NCBI GenBank assembly: GCA_046735115.1
Contig: JBKPSR010000127.1
Span: 1 to 13,915 of the forward strand
Direction of reading: 5' to 3'
Length of the DNA: 13,915 bases
DNA from: JACVRW01 sp046735115
GTDB lineage: Bacteria; Actinomycetota; Thermoleophilia; Solirubrobacterales; Thermoleophilaceae
Positions 6,742 through 13,361 of this stretch are shown in pieces (the first letter of the stretch is position 1; every line of letters begins with the position of its first letter). Under the pieces are notes generated by a model, which saw nothing but the letters and a program-made list of their open reading frames with translations, made no database searches and had not been told where the DNA came from. Both the position numbers and the translations under genes were made by a program.

Positions 6742-7691
6742 CGCGCCTCCGTCCGGAGCCTTGGGGTCACCGCAATCGTCGCGAGGTCGGCGAGCAGGTT
6801 GAGCACGACGTAGATCGCTGCCGCCAGCATCGTGATCGTCTGCACGACCGGCATGTCGCGGTTGTCGACCGCGTCGATGAAGAGCGAGCCGATCCCGGGA
6901 TACGAAAACACGAACTCCACGACCACGACGCCGCCGGCCATCCACGCCAGCTGCAGCGCCGTGACCTGGATGGCCGGGACGATCGCGTTGGGAACGGCGT
7001 GGCGCCAGATCACGGTGCGCTCGGGCAGGCCCTTCAGGCGTGCCATCGTCACGTACTCCGACTCCAGCACCTCGATCATCGACCCGCGCATGATCCGGCT
7101 GATGTAGGGCGTGACCGCCAGCACCAGCGTGGCGGCGGGCAGCACGACCACGCTCGGCTCCGTCCATGCCCGCTGGTCCGGAGCGAGCAGCGAGACCGCC
7201 GGCAACCACGTGAACACGGTCGTTGCGAACAGCAGGATCAGCCCGATGCCGATCACGAACTCGGGCAGCGCCGCGAGCACGAGCGTGGTCGTCGAGACGA
7301 CGTGGTCGACCGGGCGATCACGGCGCATTGCCGTCCAGACGCCGATCCCAATCGAAAGCGGGATCGCGACAATGGCGGCCACGAACACGAGGAAGGCGGT
7401 GTTGGCGACACGGTCCGACAGCAGCTCGCTCACCGGTTGCTGGGTCGCCGCGGACTCGCCGAAGCTGCCGGTAATGACCCCCCCGATCCAGTCGAGGTAC
7501 TGGGTGACCACCGAGTCGTTGAGGTTGAGCTGATCACGCAGCGCGGCGACGCGCTCGGGTGTGGCCTCCTTGCCCAGGATCGCGGTCGCGGCGTCGCCGG
7601 GCAGCGCCAGCACGGCGGCGAAGACGACCAGCGAGATCAGAAACAACGTGAGAACGCCAAGGGCCACCCGGCGTGCAATGAGCTTAGCCAA
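6738..7691 (-). CDS. ABC transporter permease, DppB/OppB type
   Basis: 317 residues from a TTG start at 7691-7689 (MAKLIARRVALGVLTLFLIS), the usual beginning of DppB-type permeases. I prefer this start because a strong GGAGG (7702-7706) lies 10 nt upstream; an in-frame ATG at 7715 would overlap the binding-protein gene by 32 nt and has no comparable site. Helix 1 spans about residues 9-30 and ends in LALPGDAA, the conserved LPGD position. RVANTAFLVF opens the transport domain. The EAA loop is SEYVTMARLKGLPERTVIWR (211-230), and VFSYPGIGSLFIDAV (261-275) is the family signature. The gene overlaps the binding-protein stop by 8 nt and the next permease by 4 nt, so the proteins are translationally coupled. 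Confidence 0.92.
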   Translation of the reverse strand: MAKLIARRVALGVLTLFLISLVVFAAVLALPGDAATAILGKEATPERVAALRDQLNLNDSVVTQYLDWIGGVITGSFGESAATQQPVSELLSDRVANTAFLVFVAAIVAIPLSIGIGVWTAMRRDRPVDHVVSTTTLVLAALPEFVIGIGLILLFATTVFTWLPAVSLLAPDQRAWTEPSVVVLPAATLVLAVTPYISRIMRGSMIEVLESEYVTMARLKGLPERTVIWRHAVPNAIVPAIQVTALQLAWMAGGVVVVEFVFSYPGIGSLFIDAVDNRDMPVVQTITMLAAAIYVVLNLLADLATIAVTPRLRTEAR

Positions 7692-9300
7692 CGAAACCCA
7701 CCCTCCCGTAGCCATGGTTCGAGAGCGGGAACCCCGACTTCGCCGGGTGGAATCCGCCCACGGTGGTGCTGTAGGCATCCACCTGGTTGCTGAACGACCA
7801 CACGATGAGCCCGCCCCGTTCCCACTCGATCTTCTGCGCCTGCCCCAGCAGGTCGCTGCGCTTGGCCTCATCGAGCTCCGCGCGCGCCTGCCCGATCAGG
7901 TCGAGGAACTCGGGGTCCTTCCAGTGCGTCTCGTTGAATGGGGAGTCCGGCAGGCTGCCCTGCGCAACCTGACTCAGGTACGTCCGGGTGGCCCAGAAGT
8001 CCTGGGCGAACGTCCACTGTAGGTAGTTGTCGCCGTAGAAGGTGCCCGGATCGACCTTGCGCACCTTGATCGACACCCCGGCGCCCTTCGCCTGCTCCGC
8101 GATCACCTGCGCCGCCTCGACGATGCCCTGGAACACGGGTGAGGTGACGAGCTCGACCCGCAGGTCGCTTTGTCCAGCCTGCTTCAGCAGCGACACGGCC
8201 TGGTCCAGGTCCTGCCGGCGCTGCGGCAGGTCGCCGTTGTAGGCCGAGTCGTACGGCGAGTAGAGGTCGTTGGCCACCCGCCCCTGGCCCGAGAGCACCT
8301 GCGCGATCATCTGCTCGCGGTCGACCAGCAGGCGCATCGCCTGCCGCACGCGCACGTCGTCGAACGGCGCCTGGTCGACCCGCATGGTGAACGGCTGCCA
8401 GCCCCCGGTCTCCGAGATCAGCACCTTGAACTGGTCGTTGGACTTGACCTGCGCTATCTGCCCTGGGGGCAGGTTCGTGATCGCGTCGACCTGGCCGCTG
8501 AGCAGCGCGTTCACGCGCGGAGTGTCGTCCGGGAAGTCGATGATCACGACCTCGTCGACCCGGGGGAGGCCGTCGCGCCAATATTCGGGATTCTTGACGA
8601 ACACGCTGCGCTGGCCGGCGACGAAGCTGTCGAACATGAACGGCCCGGTCCCGACCGGCTTCTTCGGGTCGTAGTCCGTGGGCACAATCGAGTTGAAGTA
8701 CTGGCCGACGTCGTCGGGGAAGCCGACGTTCGGGTACTTCAGCTGGATGCGCACGGTTCGCTTGTCGAGCTTGCGCGAACGCTCGAGATCGATGTAGGAG
8801 ATCGACGCGGCCCCGGTCTTGGGGTCCTTGGGATCGATGATGCGCCCCAGCGAGAACAGCACGTCGTCGGCGGTCACCGGCTTGCCGTTGTGGAAGGTGA
8901 TGCCCGGCCGCAGGCGGATCGTCCACGTCTCCGCGCCCTTCTCGGGCTCGATCGACTCGGCCAGCACCAGCTCGAACTCGGAGGCGGTGTCGCGGCCGGC
9001 CAGCGGCTCGTAGAGCTGGAAGGCGCGCGCGATATCGGGCACGGTCGCCAGCACGTGGGCGTCGATGCTGTCGTCGGCCCCGCCTCCCGCCACCCCGACC
9101 CTCAGGCTGCCGCCGTTCCGCACGTCCTTCAGCGAACTGGCGCCGAAGTCCTTCGTCGGCACGGCGACGTCCTCGCTGCCGCAGGCGGCCAGGAGGCCGC
9201 CCGTCCCTACCAGCATGCCCCCGGCCAAAGCGCCCCGGAGCGCGTCGCGGCGTGTGATCGTCCAGTCCTCTAACCGGGGTGCAGGCTCCTCGCCGTTCAT
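7684..9300 (-). CDS. Extracellular solute-binding lipoprotein, SBP_bac_5 (peptide/nickel-type) family
   Basis: 538 residues. The N-terminus carries a twin-arginine-type signal (TITRRDALRGALAGG, R17-R18) followed by the lipobox LAAC with Cys40, so the mature protein should be a lipoprotein anchored outside the membrane after Tat export. The mature part has the cluster-C binding-protein layout: NGGSLRVGVAGGG at the start, then WTIRLRPGITFHNGKPVTADDV, VGTGPFMFDSFVAGQ, NPEYWRDGLPRVDEV and FDDVRVRQAMRLLVDREQMI. Relatives bind peptides, nickel chelates, opines and various small molecules, so the ligand is not fixed by family. Context with carnitine and choline-sulfate genes suggests a quaternary-amine ligand; this is inference. 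The ATG overlaps the regulator stop (ATGA). No separate Shine-Dalgarno sequence is evident, consistent with translational coupling. Confidence 0.93.
   Translation of the reverse strand: MNGEEPAPRLEDWTITRRDALRGALAGGMLVGTGGLLAACGSEDVAVPTKDFGASSLKDVRNGGSLRVGVAGGGADDSIDAHVLATVPDIARAFQLYEPLAGRDTASEFELVLAESIEPEKGAETWTIRLRPGITFHNGKPVTADDVLFSLGRIIDPKDPKTGAASISYIDLERSRKLDKRTVRIQLKYPNVGFPDDVGQYFNSIVPTDYDPKKPVGTGPFMFDSFVAGQRSVFVKNPEYWRDGLPRVDEVVIIDFPDDTPRVNALLSGQVDAITNLPPGQIAQVKSNDQFKVLISETGGWQPFTMRVDQAPFDDVRVRQAMRLLVDREQMIAQVLSGQGRVANDLYSPYDSAYNGDLPQRRQDLDQAVSLLKQAGQSDLRVELVTSPVFQGIVEAAQVIAEQAKGAGVSIKVRKVDPGTFYGDNYLQWTFAQDFWATRTYLSQVAQGSLPDSPFNETHWKDPEFLDLIGQARAELDEAKRSDLLGQAQKIEWERGGLIVWSFSNQVDAYSTTVGGFHPAKSGFPLSNHGYGRVGFVG
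7702..7706 (-). promoter_or_regulatory. Ribosome-binding site deciding the TTG start of the DppB-type permease
   Basis: On the minus strand GGAGG, inside the run GGGAGGG, lies 10 nt before TTG 7691. It falls inside the last codons of the binding-protein gene. It favours TTG over the ATG at 7715, which has no purine-rich site at a suitable distance. Confidence 0.6.
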
Positions 9301-10034
9301 GTGACCGGCGGTGCCGGGGCCGGGTCCGTCCGCTGCTCTGGGCTTGCGCCGTCGCCCGTCTCGCGCGCGAGCTCCTCGCTGATCAGCCGCGCCGACAGCC
9401 GGAGGTGCTCGCCCACGAGCTGGGGCGCGCGCGGATCGCGCCGTTCGATCGCATCGAAGAGCCGGTCGTGGTCGCGTACGTAGTCCGACCAGGGATAGGC
9501 CGGGTGGTGGCGCAGCAGCATGCGCGTCTCCGCCGCGAGCGTCTCGTGCGCACGCGTGAGACGAGGGCTGCCGGCGAGATGGACGAGCTCCTGGTGGAAG
9601 CGGATGTCCGCCGCGATCAGGTCCTCGGTCACACGATCGTGTCCTTGGGCCCTCGCACGCAGCTCCGCCAGGGCGCCCCGCAGGCGAGACAGGTCGGTCG
9701 GCCTTGGGGCTTCGACGACCCGCTTCGCGACCCCCGTCTCGATCGCCTCCCTCGCCACGTAGACGTCGAGACGATCCGCGAGTGACATCGCGCGCACGAA
9801 GGCGCCGCGGTGCAGCTCGTAGTCCACCAGGCCTTCCTGCTCGAGCTGCCGGATCGCCTCGCGCACGGCGCTCCGCCCGGTTCCCAACGTCTTGGCGAGC
9901 GAGACCTCACGGAGCGCCTCGCCCTGCGCGATGCGCCCGTCGATGATCGCCTCACGCAGCTCCTGAAGGACCTGCTGGGTGGTGGAGGCCCGGTCAATGG
10001 ACCCGAGCTGCCAGGTGTCGGCCGCCGCTTGCAT
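9297..10034 (-). CDS. GntR-family transcriptional regulator, FadR/FCD subfamily
   Basis: 245 residues from ATG 10034-10032. A TTG 30 nt further upstream (10064) is also in frame but would put coding sequence over the operator candidate. The N-terminal winged helix-turn-helix covers about residues 21-83, with the recognition region LAKTLGTGRSAVREAIRQLE (46-65) and wing LHRGAFVRA. The C-terminal FCD ligand domain shows the metal-binding set D143 and H147 (ADIRFHQEL), H189 (RDHDRLF) and H210 (GEHLRLS). Such proteins usually repress catabolic genes until a pathway acid binds. It is the first gene of the leftward operon, overlaps the binding-protein ATG, and is divergent to the carnitine genes, so control of both operons and of itself is likely. 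The described carnitine regulator of Pseudomonas belongs to the AraC type, so this is a different regulator class. Confidence 0.92.
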   Translation of the reverse strand: MQAAADTWQLGSIDRASTTQQVLQELREAIIDGRIAQGEALREVSLAKTLGTGRSAVREAIRQLEQEGLVDYELHRGAFVRAMSLADRLDVYVAREAIETGVAKRVVEAPRPTDLSRLRGALAELRARAQGHDRVTEDLIAADIRFHQELVHLAGSPRLTRAHETLAAETRMLLRHHPAYPWSDYVRDHDRLFDAIERRDPRAPQLVGEHLRLSARLISEELARETGDGASPEQRTDPAPAPPVT

Positions 10035-10054
10035 CCGGAGATCCGAATTGCAGG

Positions 10055-10087
10055 TTGTCGACAATAAGACAAGCAGGCAGAATTGTC
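10055..10087. promoter_or_regulatory. Cluster of TTGTC/GACAA half-sites, likely GntR operator in the divergent control region
   Basis: TTGTCGACAA (10055-10064) is a perfect 10-bp palindrome with the GT-AC core seen in FCD-type GntR operators. Two further half-sites follow: GACAA at 10068-10072 and TTGTC at 10083-10087, themselves an inverted pair with a 10-nt spacer. All four lie in the 87 bp between the regulator ATG (10034) and the BKACE GTG (10122), so one bound regulator could cover both promoters. I could not assign clear -10/-35 elements. Confidence 0.6.
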
Positions 10088-10111
10088 AATGCAAGCGGAA
10101 CCATTGACCCT

Positions 10112-10116
10112 AGGAG
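10112..10116 (+). promoter_or_regulatory. Ribosome-binding site deciding the GTG start of BKACE
   Basis: AGGAG lies 5 nt before GTG 10122. The in-frame upstream starts TTG 10083 and ATG 10089 lack such a site, and TTG 10083 falls inside the operator cluster. The protein from GTG begins MNAEAFITCAVTGAG, the usual BKACE N-terminus. Confidence 0.7.
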
Positions 10117-10121
10117 CTGCT

Positions 10122-11018
10122 GTGAATGCGGAGGCCTTCATCACCTGTGCCGTCACCGGGGCCGGCGCGACGGCGGAAAAGAGCGAGCTTGTGCCGGTGA
10201 CTCCGCGGCAGATCGCCGACGCCGCGATCGAGGCGGGCCAGGCCGGCGCCGCGGTCGTCCACATTCACGTGCGCGACCCGGCGTCGGGCAAGGGCGCGCG
10301 CGACGCCGCCCTCTACCGCGAGGTCGTCGAGCGCATCCGCTCCTCGAGCGTCGACGTCGTTCTCAACCTGAGTGCCGGCATGGGCGGGGATCTCGTGCTC
10401 GGTGGCGACGAGGCGCCGCTTCCGTTGGACCCGAACGGGACGGACATGGTGGGTGCCACCGAGCGGCTCGCCCACGTGGAGGAGCTGATGCCCGAGATCT
10501 GCACGCTCGACTGCGGGAGCATGAACTTCGCGGCCGGCGGCGACTATGTGCTCATCAACAGCCCAGGGATCCTGCGGGCGATGGCGCGCAAGATCCAGGA
10601 ACTCGGCGTTCGTCCCGAGCTTGAGGTCTTCGACAGCGGCCACCTCGTCCTGGTCAAGGAGCTCATCAGCGAGAGGCTGATCGACGATCCCGTGCTCATC
10701 CAGCTCTGTATGGGCATTCCGTACGGCGCTCCGGACGACCCGGCAACGCTCATGACCATGGTCGGCCAGCTGCCGCCCGGCTGCGTATTCTCGGCGTTCT
10801 CGATTGGCCGCATGCAGCTTCCCTACGTCGGCATGGCGGCGCTGGCGGGCGGCAACGTGCGGGTGGGGCTGGAGGACAACATCTACCTCTCGCACGGCGT
10901 GCTCGCGAGCAACGGCCAGCTCGTCGAGCGGGCGGTGACGATCCTCGAGGCCATGAACACAAGGGTCCTCGGCCCCAATGAGGTGCGTGAGAAGCTGGGG
11001 CTGCAGCGCAATGGCTGA
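10122..11018 (+). CDS. cdhC: Beta-keto-acid cleavage enzyme (BKACE, DUF849), probable 3-dehydrocarnitine cleavage enzyme
   Basis: 298 residues, normal for the family. The TIM-barrel start FITCAVTGAG and the catalytic-zinc pair H47 and H49 in VHIHVRDP are clear. E251 in VGLEDNIYLS is the expected third metal ligand, and LNLSAGMGGD (81-90), TLDCGSMNF and VFDSGHL are further family motifs. BKACE enzymes transfer a beta-keto acid onto a CoA thioester. With 3-dehydrocarnitine and acetyl-CoA the products are betainyl-CoA and acetoacetate. The specificity is inferred from the next gene, a carnitine-dehydrogenase-thioesterase fusion whose ATG overlaps this stop by 8 nt. This pairing matches the described carnitine pathway, in which this step is called cdhC in Pseudomonas. 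Transcription diverges from the GntR gene. Other beta-keto acids cannot be excluded from sequence alone. Confidence 0.9.
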   Translation: MNAEAFITCAVTGAGATAEKSELVPVTPRQIADAAIEAGQAGAAVVHIHVRDPASGKGARDAALYREVVERIRSSSVDVVLNLSAGMGGDLVLGGDEAPLPLDPNGTDMVGATERLAHVEELMPEICTLDCGSMNFAAGGDYVLINSPGILRAMARKIQELGVRPELEVFDSGHLVLVKELISERLIDDPVLIQLCMGIPYGAPDDPATLMTMVGQLPPGCVFSAFSIGRMQLPYVGMAALAGGNVRVGLEDNIYLSHGVLASNGQLVERAVTILEAMNTRVLGPNEVREKLGLQRNG

Positions 11019-12522
11019 CCGAGGCCCGCCCCCACCCCGTAGCGTCGCCCTGCTGGGCGGCGGGGTGATCGGAGGCGGTTGGACGGCGCGCTTCGTGCTC
11101 AACGGCGTCGACGTACGGCTGTTCGATCCCGACCCGGGGTCCGCTCGCAAGGTCGAAGCGATGCTCGAAAACGCTCGCCGCGCGTATCGCAGGCTCACCC
11201 TTGCACCGCTTCCCACGGAGGGACAGCTGACTCTCGTGGCGAGCGCCGAGGAAGCGGTCCAGGAAGTTGACTTCGTCCAAGAGAGCGCTCCCGAACGCGA
11301 GGAGCTCAAGCGCACCCTCCTCGCGACAGCGTGCCGGGCGGCCGACCCGGACATCGTGTTCGGCTCGTCGACATCCGGCCTTCTCCCGACGCGCCTGCAG
11401 GCGGACATGGAGCATCCCGAGCGCCTGGCCGTAGGGCATCCGTTCAACCCCGTTTACCTGCTGCCGCTGGTCGAGGTGTGCGGCGGCGAGCGAACATCGC
11501 GGGAAACCCTGGAGCGTGCCTCGGCCGTGTACCGCTCCGTGGGGATGTGGCCGCTCGTCCTGCGCAAGGAGGTAGAGGGGTTCGTCGCGGACCGCCTGCT
11601 GGAGGCGCTCTGGCGCGAGGCGCTGTGGCTCGTCCGGGACGACGTAGCCACGGTGGAGGAGATCGACGACGCGATCCGCTACGGCGCGGGCCTGCGCTGG
11701 GCCTTCATGGGCAGCTTCCTGACCAATCGCATCGCTGGCGGCGAGGACGGTATGCGTCACTTCATGGCGCACTTCGGACCGGCCCTGGGCCTTCCGTGGA
11801 CCAAGCTCGTGGACGTGCCCGAAATGACCGACGCCCTACTAGACAAGATCGTCACCCAGTCGGACGCGCAGGCTGGCGACCGGACGATACGCCAGCTCGA
11901 GGAAGTCCGGGACGACTGCCTGGTCGCGGTCATGCAGGGCCTACGCACGCACGGCCTCGGCGCCGGCGCGGTGCTCGGCGAGTACGAGCGGGGGCTCTTC
12001 GATGCCGGCTCACCCAAGGCCGTGGCCGACGACGACGGCGACCTCGCCCGGCCACTGCGCCTGCACACCGCGCGGGTGTTGCCCGAGTGGGTGGATTACA
12101 ACGGCCACGCGCACGAGAGCCGGTTCCTCCAGGTGTTCGGCGACGCCTCCGACGCCCTGTTCCGGTACATCGGAATCGACGCCGCCTACCTCGCGGCGGG
12201 CGGCAGCTACTACACGGTGGAGACGCACCTGTCGTACCTCCGCGAGGCGTCCGCGGGAGAGCACCTGCACGTGACGACCCGAGTGCTGGGCTTCGACGAA
12301 AAACGCCTTCACCTGTTCCACGAGCTCTACCGCTCCGGTGACGACCTCCTGCTGGCCACCGCGGAGCAGATGTTCCTCCACGTCGACACGGGCGAAGCTC
12401 GTGCGCACCCCGCACAGCCCGAGATCCTCGCCCGGATCGCCAAGCTCGCGGCCCTCCACGCGGCCCTCCCCAGGCCCGCGCGCGCCGGACGAGCGATCGG
12501 CATTCCGGACGCGCCACGCTGA
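11011..12522 (+). CDS. cdhA: L-carnitine dehydrogenase fused to a betainyl-CoA-type hotdog thioesterase
   Basis: 503 residues, the size of fused carnitine dehydrogenases. Residues 10-185 form the NAD-binding 3-hydroxyacyl-CoA-dehydrogenase fold: SVALLGGGVIGGGW (11-24), D39 at the end of beta-2, and the HPFNPVYLLPLVEV signature at 143-156. Residues 186-330 are the helical C-terminal dehydrogenase domain (EGFVADRLLEALWREALWLV). After a linker of about 20 residues a 4HBT-type domain runs from 350 to 490, with VLPEWVDYNGHAHESRFLQ at its start (N364, H366 and H368 near the expected catalytic loop) and THLSYLREASAGEHLHV in the middle. Reactions: L-carnitine to 3-dehydrocarnitine with NAD+, and, after BKACE cleavage, betainyl-CoA to glycine betaine. 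In pseudomonads these are separate proteins (CdhA, CdhB). The ATG at 11011 overlaps the BKACE stop; an upstream in-frame start at 10978 is unlikely. Confidence 0.92.
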   Translation: MADRGPPPPRSVALLGGGVIGGGWTARFVLNGVDVRLFDPDPGSARKVEAMLENARRAYRRLTLAPLPTEGQLTLVASAEEAVQEVDFVQESAPEREELKRTLLATACRAADPDIVFGSSTSGLLPTRLQADMEHPERLAVGHPFNPVYLLPLVEVCGGERTSRETLERASAVYRSVGMWPLVLRKEVEGFVADRLLEALWREALWLVRDDVATVEEIDDAIRYGAGLRWAFMGSFLTNRIAGGEDGMRHFMAHFGPALGLPWTKLVDVPEMTDALLDKIVTQSDAQAGDRTIRQLEEVRDDCLVAVMQGLRTHGLGAGAVLGEYERGLFDAGSPKAVADDDGDLARPLRLHTARVLPEWVDYNGHAHESRFLQVFGDASDALFRYIGIDAAYLAAGGSYYTVETHLSYLREASAGEHLHVTTRVLGFDEKRLHLFHELYRSGDDLLLATAEQMFLHVDTGEARAHPAQPEILARIAKLAALHAALPRPARAGRAIGIPDAPR

Positions 12523-12561
12523 GACGCGCGCTCGAGACGCCAGCGATCAGCTCGCCGATTG

Positions 12562-12756
12562 CTAGTCGGCCGGTTCGCTCGCGAACAGATTCGCACTTTG
12601 TTGTATGCCGTCGGAAGTGGTGACGCGGGTGTCGTGCTCGCCGCGTTGGAGGACGCGGAGCATCGCCCGGTTGTCGGTCAGGACTTCGGCCTTGAACCCG
12701 CGCACGTTCCGCTCCCGCGCGTACTCGACCATTCGCTCGTGGAGACTGTGCGTCAC
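12562..12756 (-). pseudogene. C-terminal remnant of a GNAT N-acetyltransferase
   Basis: About 64 residues read leftward to the TAG at 12562-12564. LHERMVEYARERNVRGFKAEVL then TDNRAMLRVLQRG is the end of a GNAT fold: the helix after the acetyl-CoA-binding loop, then the strand and the N-R-A-M helix typical of actinobacterial GNAT domains. The earlier strands and the Q/R-x-x-G-x-G/A acetyl-CoA loop are missing. Upstream on this strand, past about 12760-12780, the DNA is already the oppositely oriented histidine-kinase fragment, so the gene is 5'-truncated. A GTG at 12756 would allow a short product, but it could not bind acetyl-CoA. Which protein it came from (for example a CoA-ligase/GNAT fusion) cannot be told. 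Confidence 0.6.
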
Positions 12757-12760
12757 GACG

Positions 12761-13320
12761 GTCGTGTATCGGACCGGCCGGTCCGCACGGTTCGACGACT
12801 ACGAGCGAGCCGGCTCGATTCCCGCCGACGCGCGAAAGTGCGGACTGCGTGCCGCCGTCGCGAGCCCGATCGTCGTGGACGGGCGTCTGTGGGGGGCGAT
12901 CGCGGCCGGAGCCTCCCGGGCGGAGCCGATGCCCGCGGACGCGGAGTCGCGGATCGCGGATTTCACCGAGCTGGTGGCTGCCTCGATCTCGAACGTCCAG
13001 GCGCGGACCGATCTCGCCGCGTCCCGGGCCCGGGTCGTCGCCGCCGCCGACGAGGAGCGCCGCCGCGTGTTACTCGACCTGCACGACGGCGCGCAGCAGC
13101 GGCTGGTGCACACCGTCGTCACGCTCACACTCGCTCAACAAGCGCTCCAAGCGAACGACGAAGAGGCAACGTCGCTCGTCGGCGAGGCGCTCGAGCACGA
13201 CAAGCACGGCACTACGGAGCTGCGGGACCTGGCTCACGGCATCCTTCCTGGGGCTCTCACCCACGGCGGTCTGCGGGCGGGGCATCGACGCGGTTCTCCA
13301 ACGCCTCGACGTGCCCATAC
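12761..13320 (+). pseudogene. Histidine kinase fragment: end of a GAF domain plus HisKA_3 dimerisation region
   Basis: The frame from 12761 gives VVYRTGRSARFDDYER, then GLRAAVASPIVVDGRLWGAI, the closing part of a GAF sensor domain. ADEERRRVLLDLHDGAQQRLV follows, the H-box of NarL/DesK-type kinases with the phospho-acceptor His at 13082-13084. The partner helix ends in ELRDLAHGILPGALTHGGLRAG. At about 13280 the kinase continues only if one shifts into another frame (GIDAVLQRLDVPI, 13281-13319). After that the sequence becomes unrelated, so the whole HATPase_c domain is absent. The 5' side is lost too, where the GNAT remnant begins. In its own frame the sequence stays open to a stop at 13421-13423, but with no kinase domain. 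The start codon cannot be assigned. It is a non-functional remnant, or at most a dimerisation/GAF stub. Confidence 0.7.
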
Positions 13321-13361
13321 ACCGCGATCCACCACGGAGCGCACCCGTCGGACGCCTCGAA

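Noticed and set aside
5791..6813. Open frame of 340 codons antisense to the DppC-type permease
   Set aside because: D/R/H/Q-rich translation without family motifs; the opposite strand carries the EAA loop and membrane helices.
6742..7209. Upstream extension of the DppC-type permease frame by 156 codons
   Set aside because: Overlaps the DppB-type permease coding region and is arginine/glycine-rich; ATG 6741 with GGAGG fits the family N-terminus and the ATGA overlap.
2419..12556. Shared TCAGCTCG at both island borders as possible target-site duplication
   Set aside because: Eight bases in GC-rich DNA is too short to separate from chance, and no terminal inverted repeats or integrase were seen.
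12573..12586. GTTCGC-TC-GCGAAC inverted repeat after the dehydrogenase gene
   Set aside because: Loop of two bases, no T-run, and it lies inside the GNAT remnant; not supported as terminator.
12605..12760. 5' part of the plus-strand frame leading into the histidine-kinase fragment
   Set aside because: It is antisense to the GNAT remnant and its translation is S/R/T-rich without GAF features; the kinase homology starts only at about 12761.
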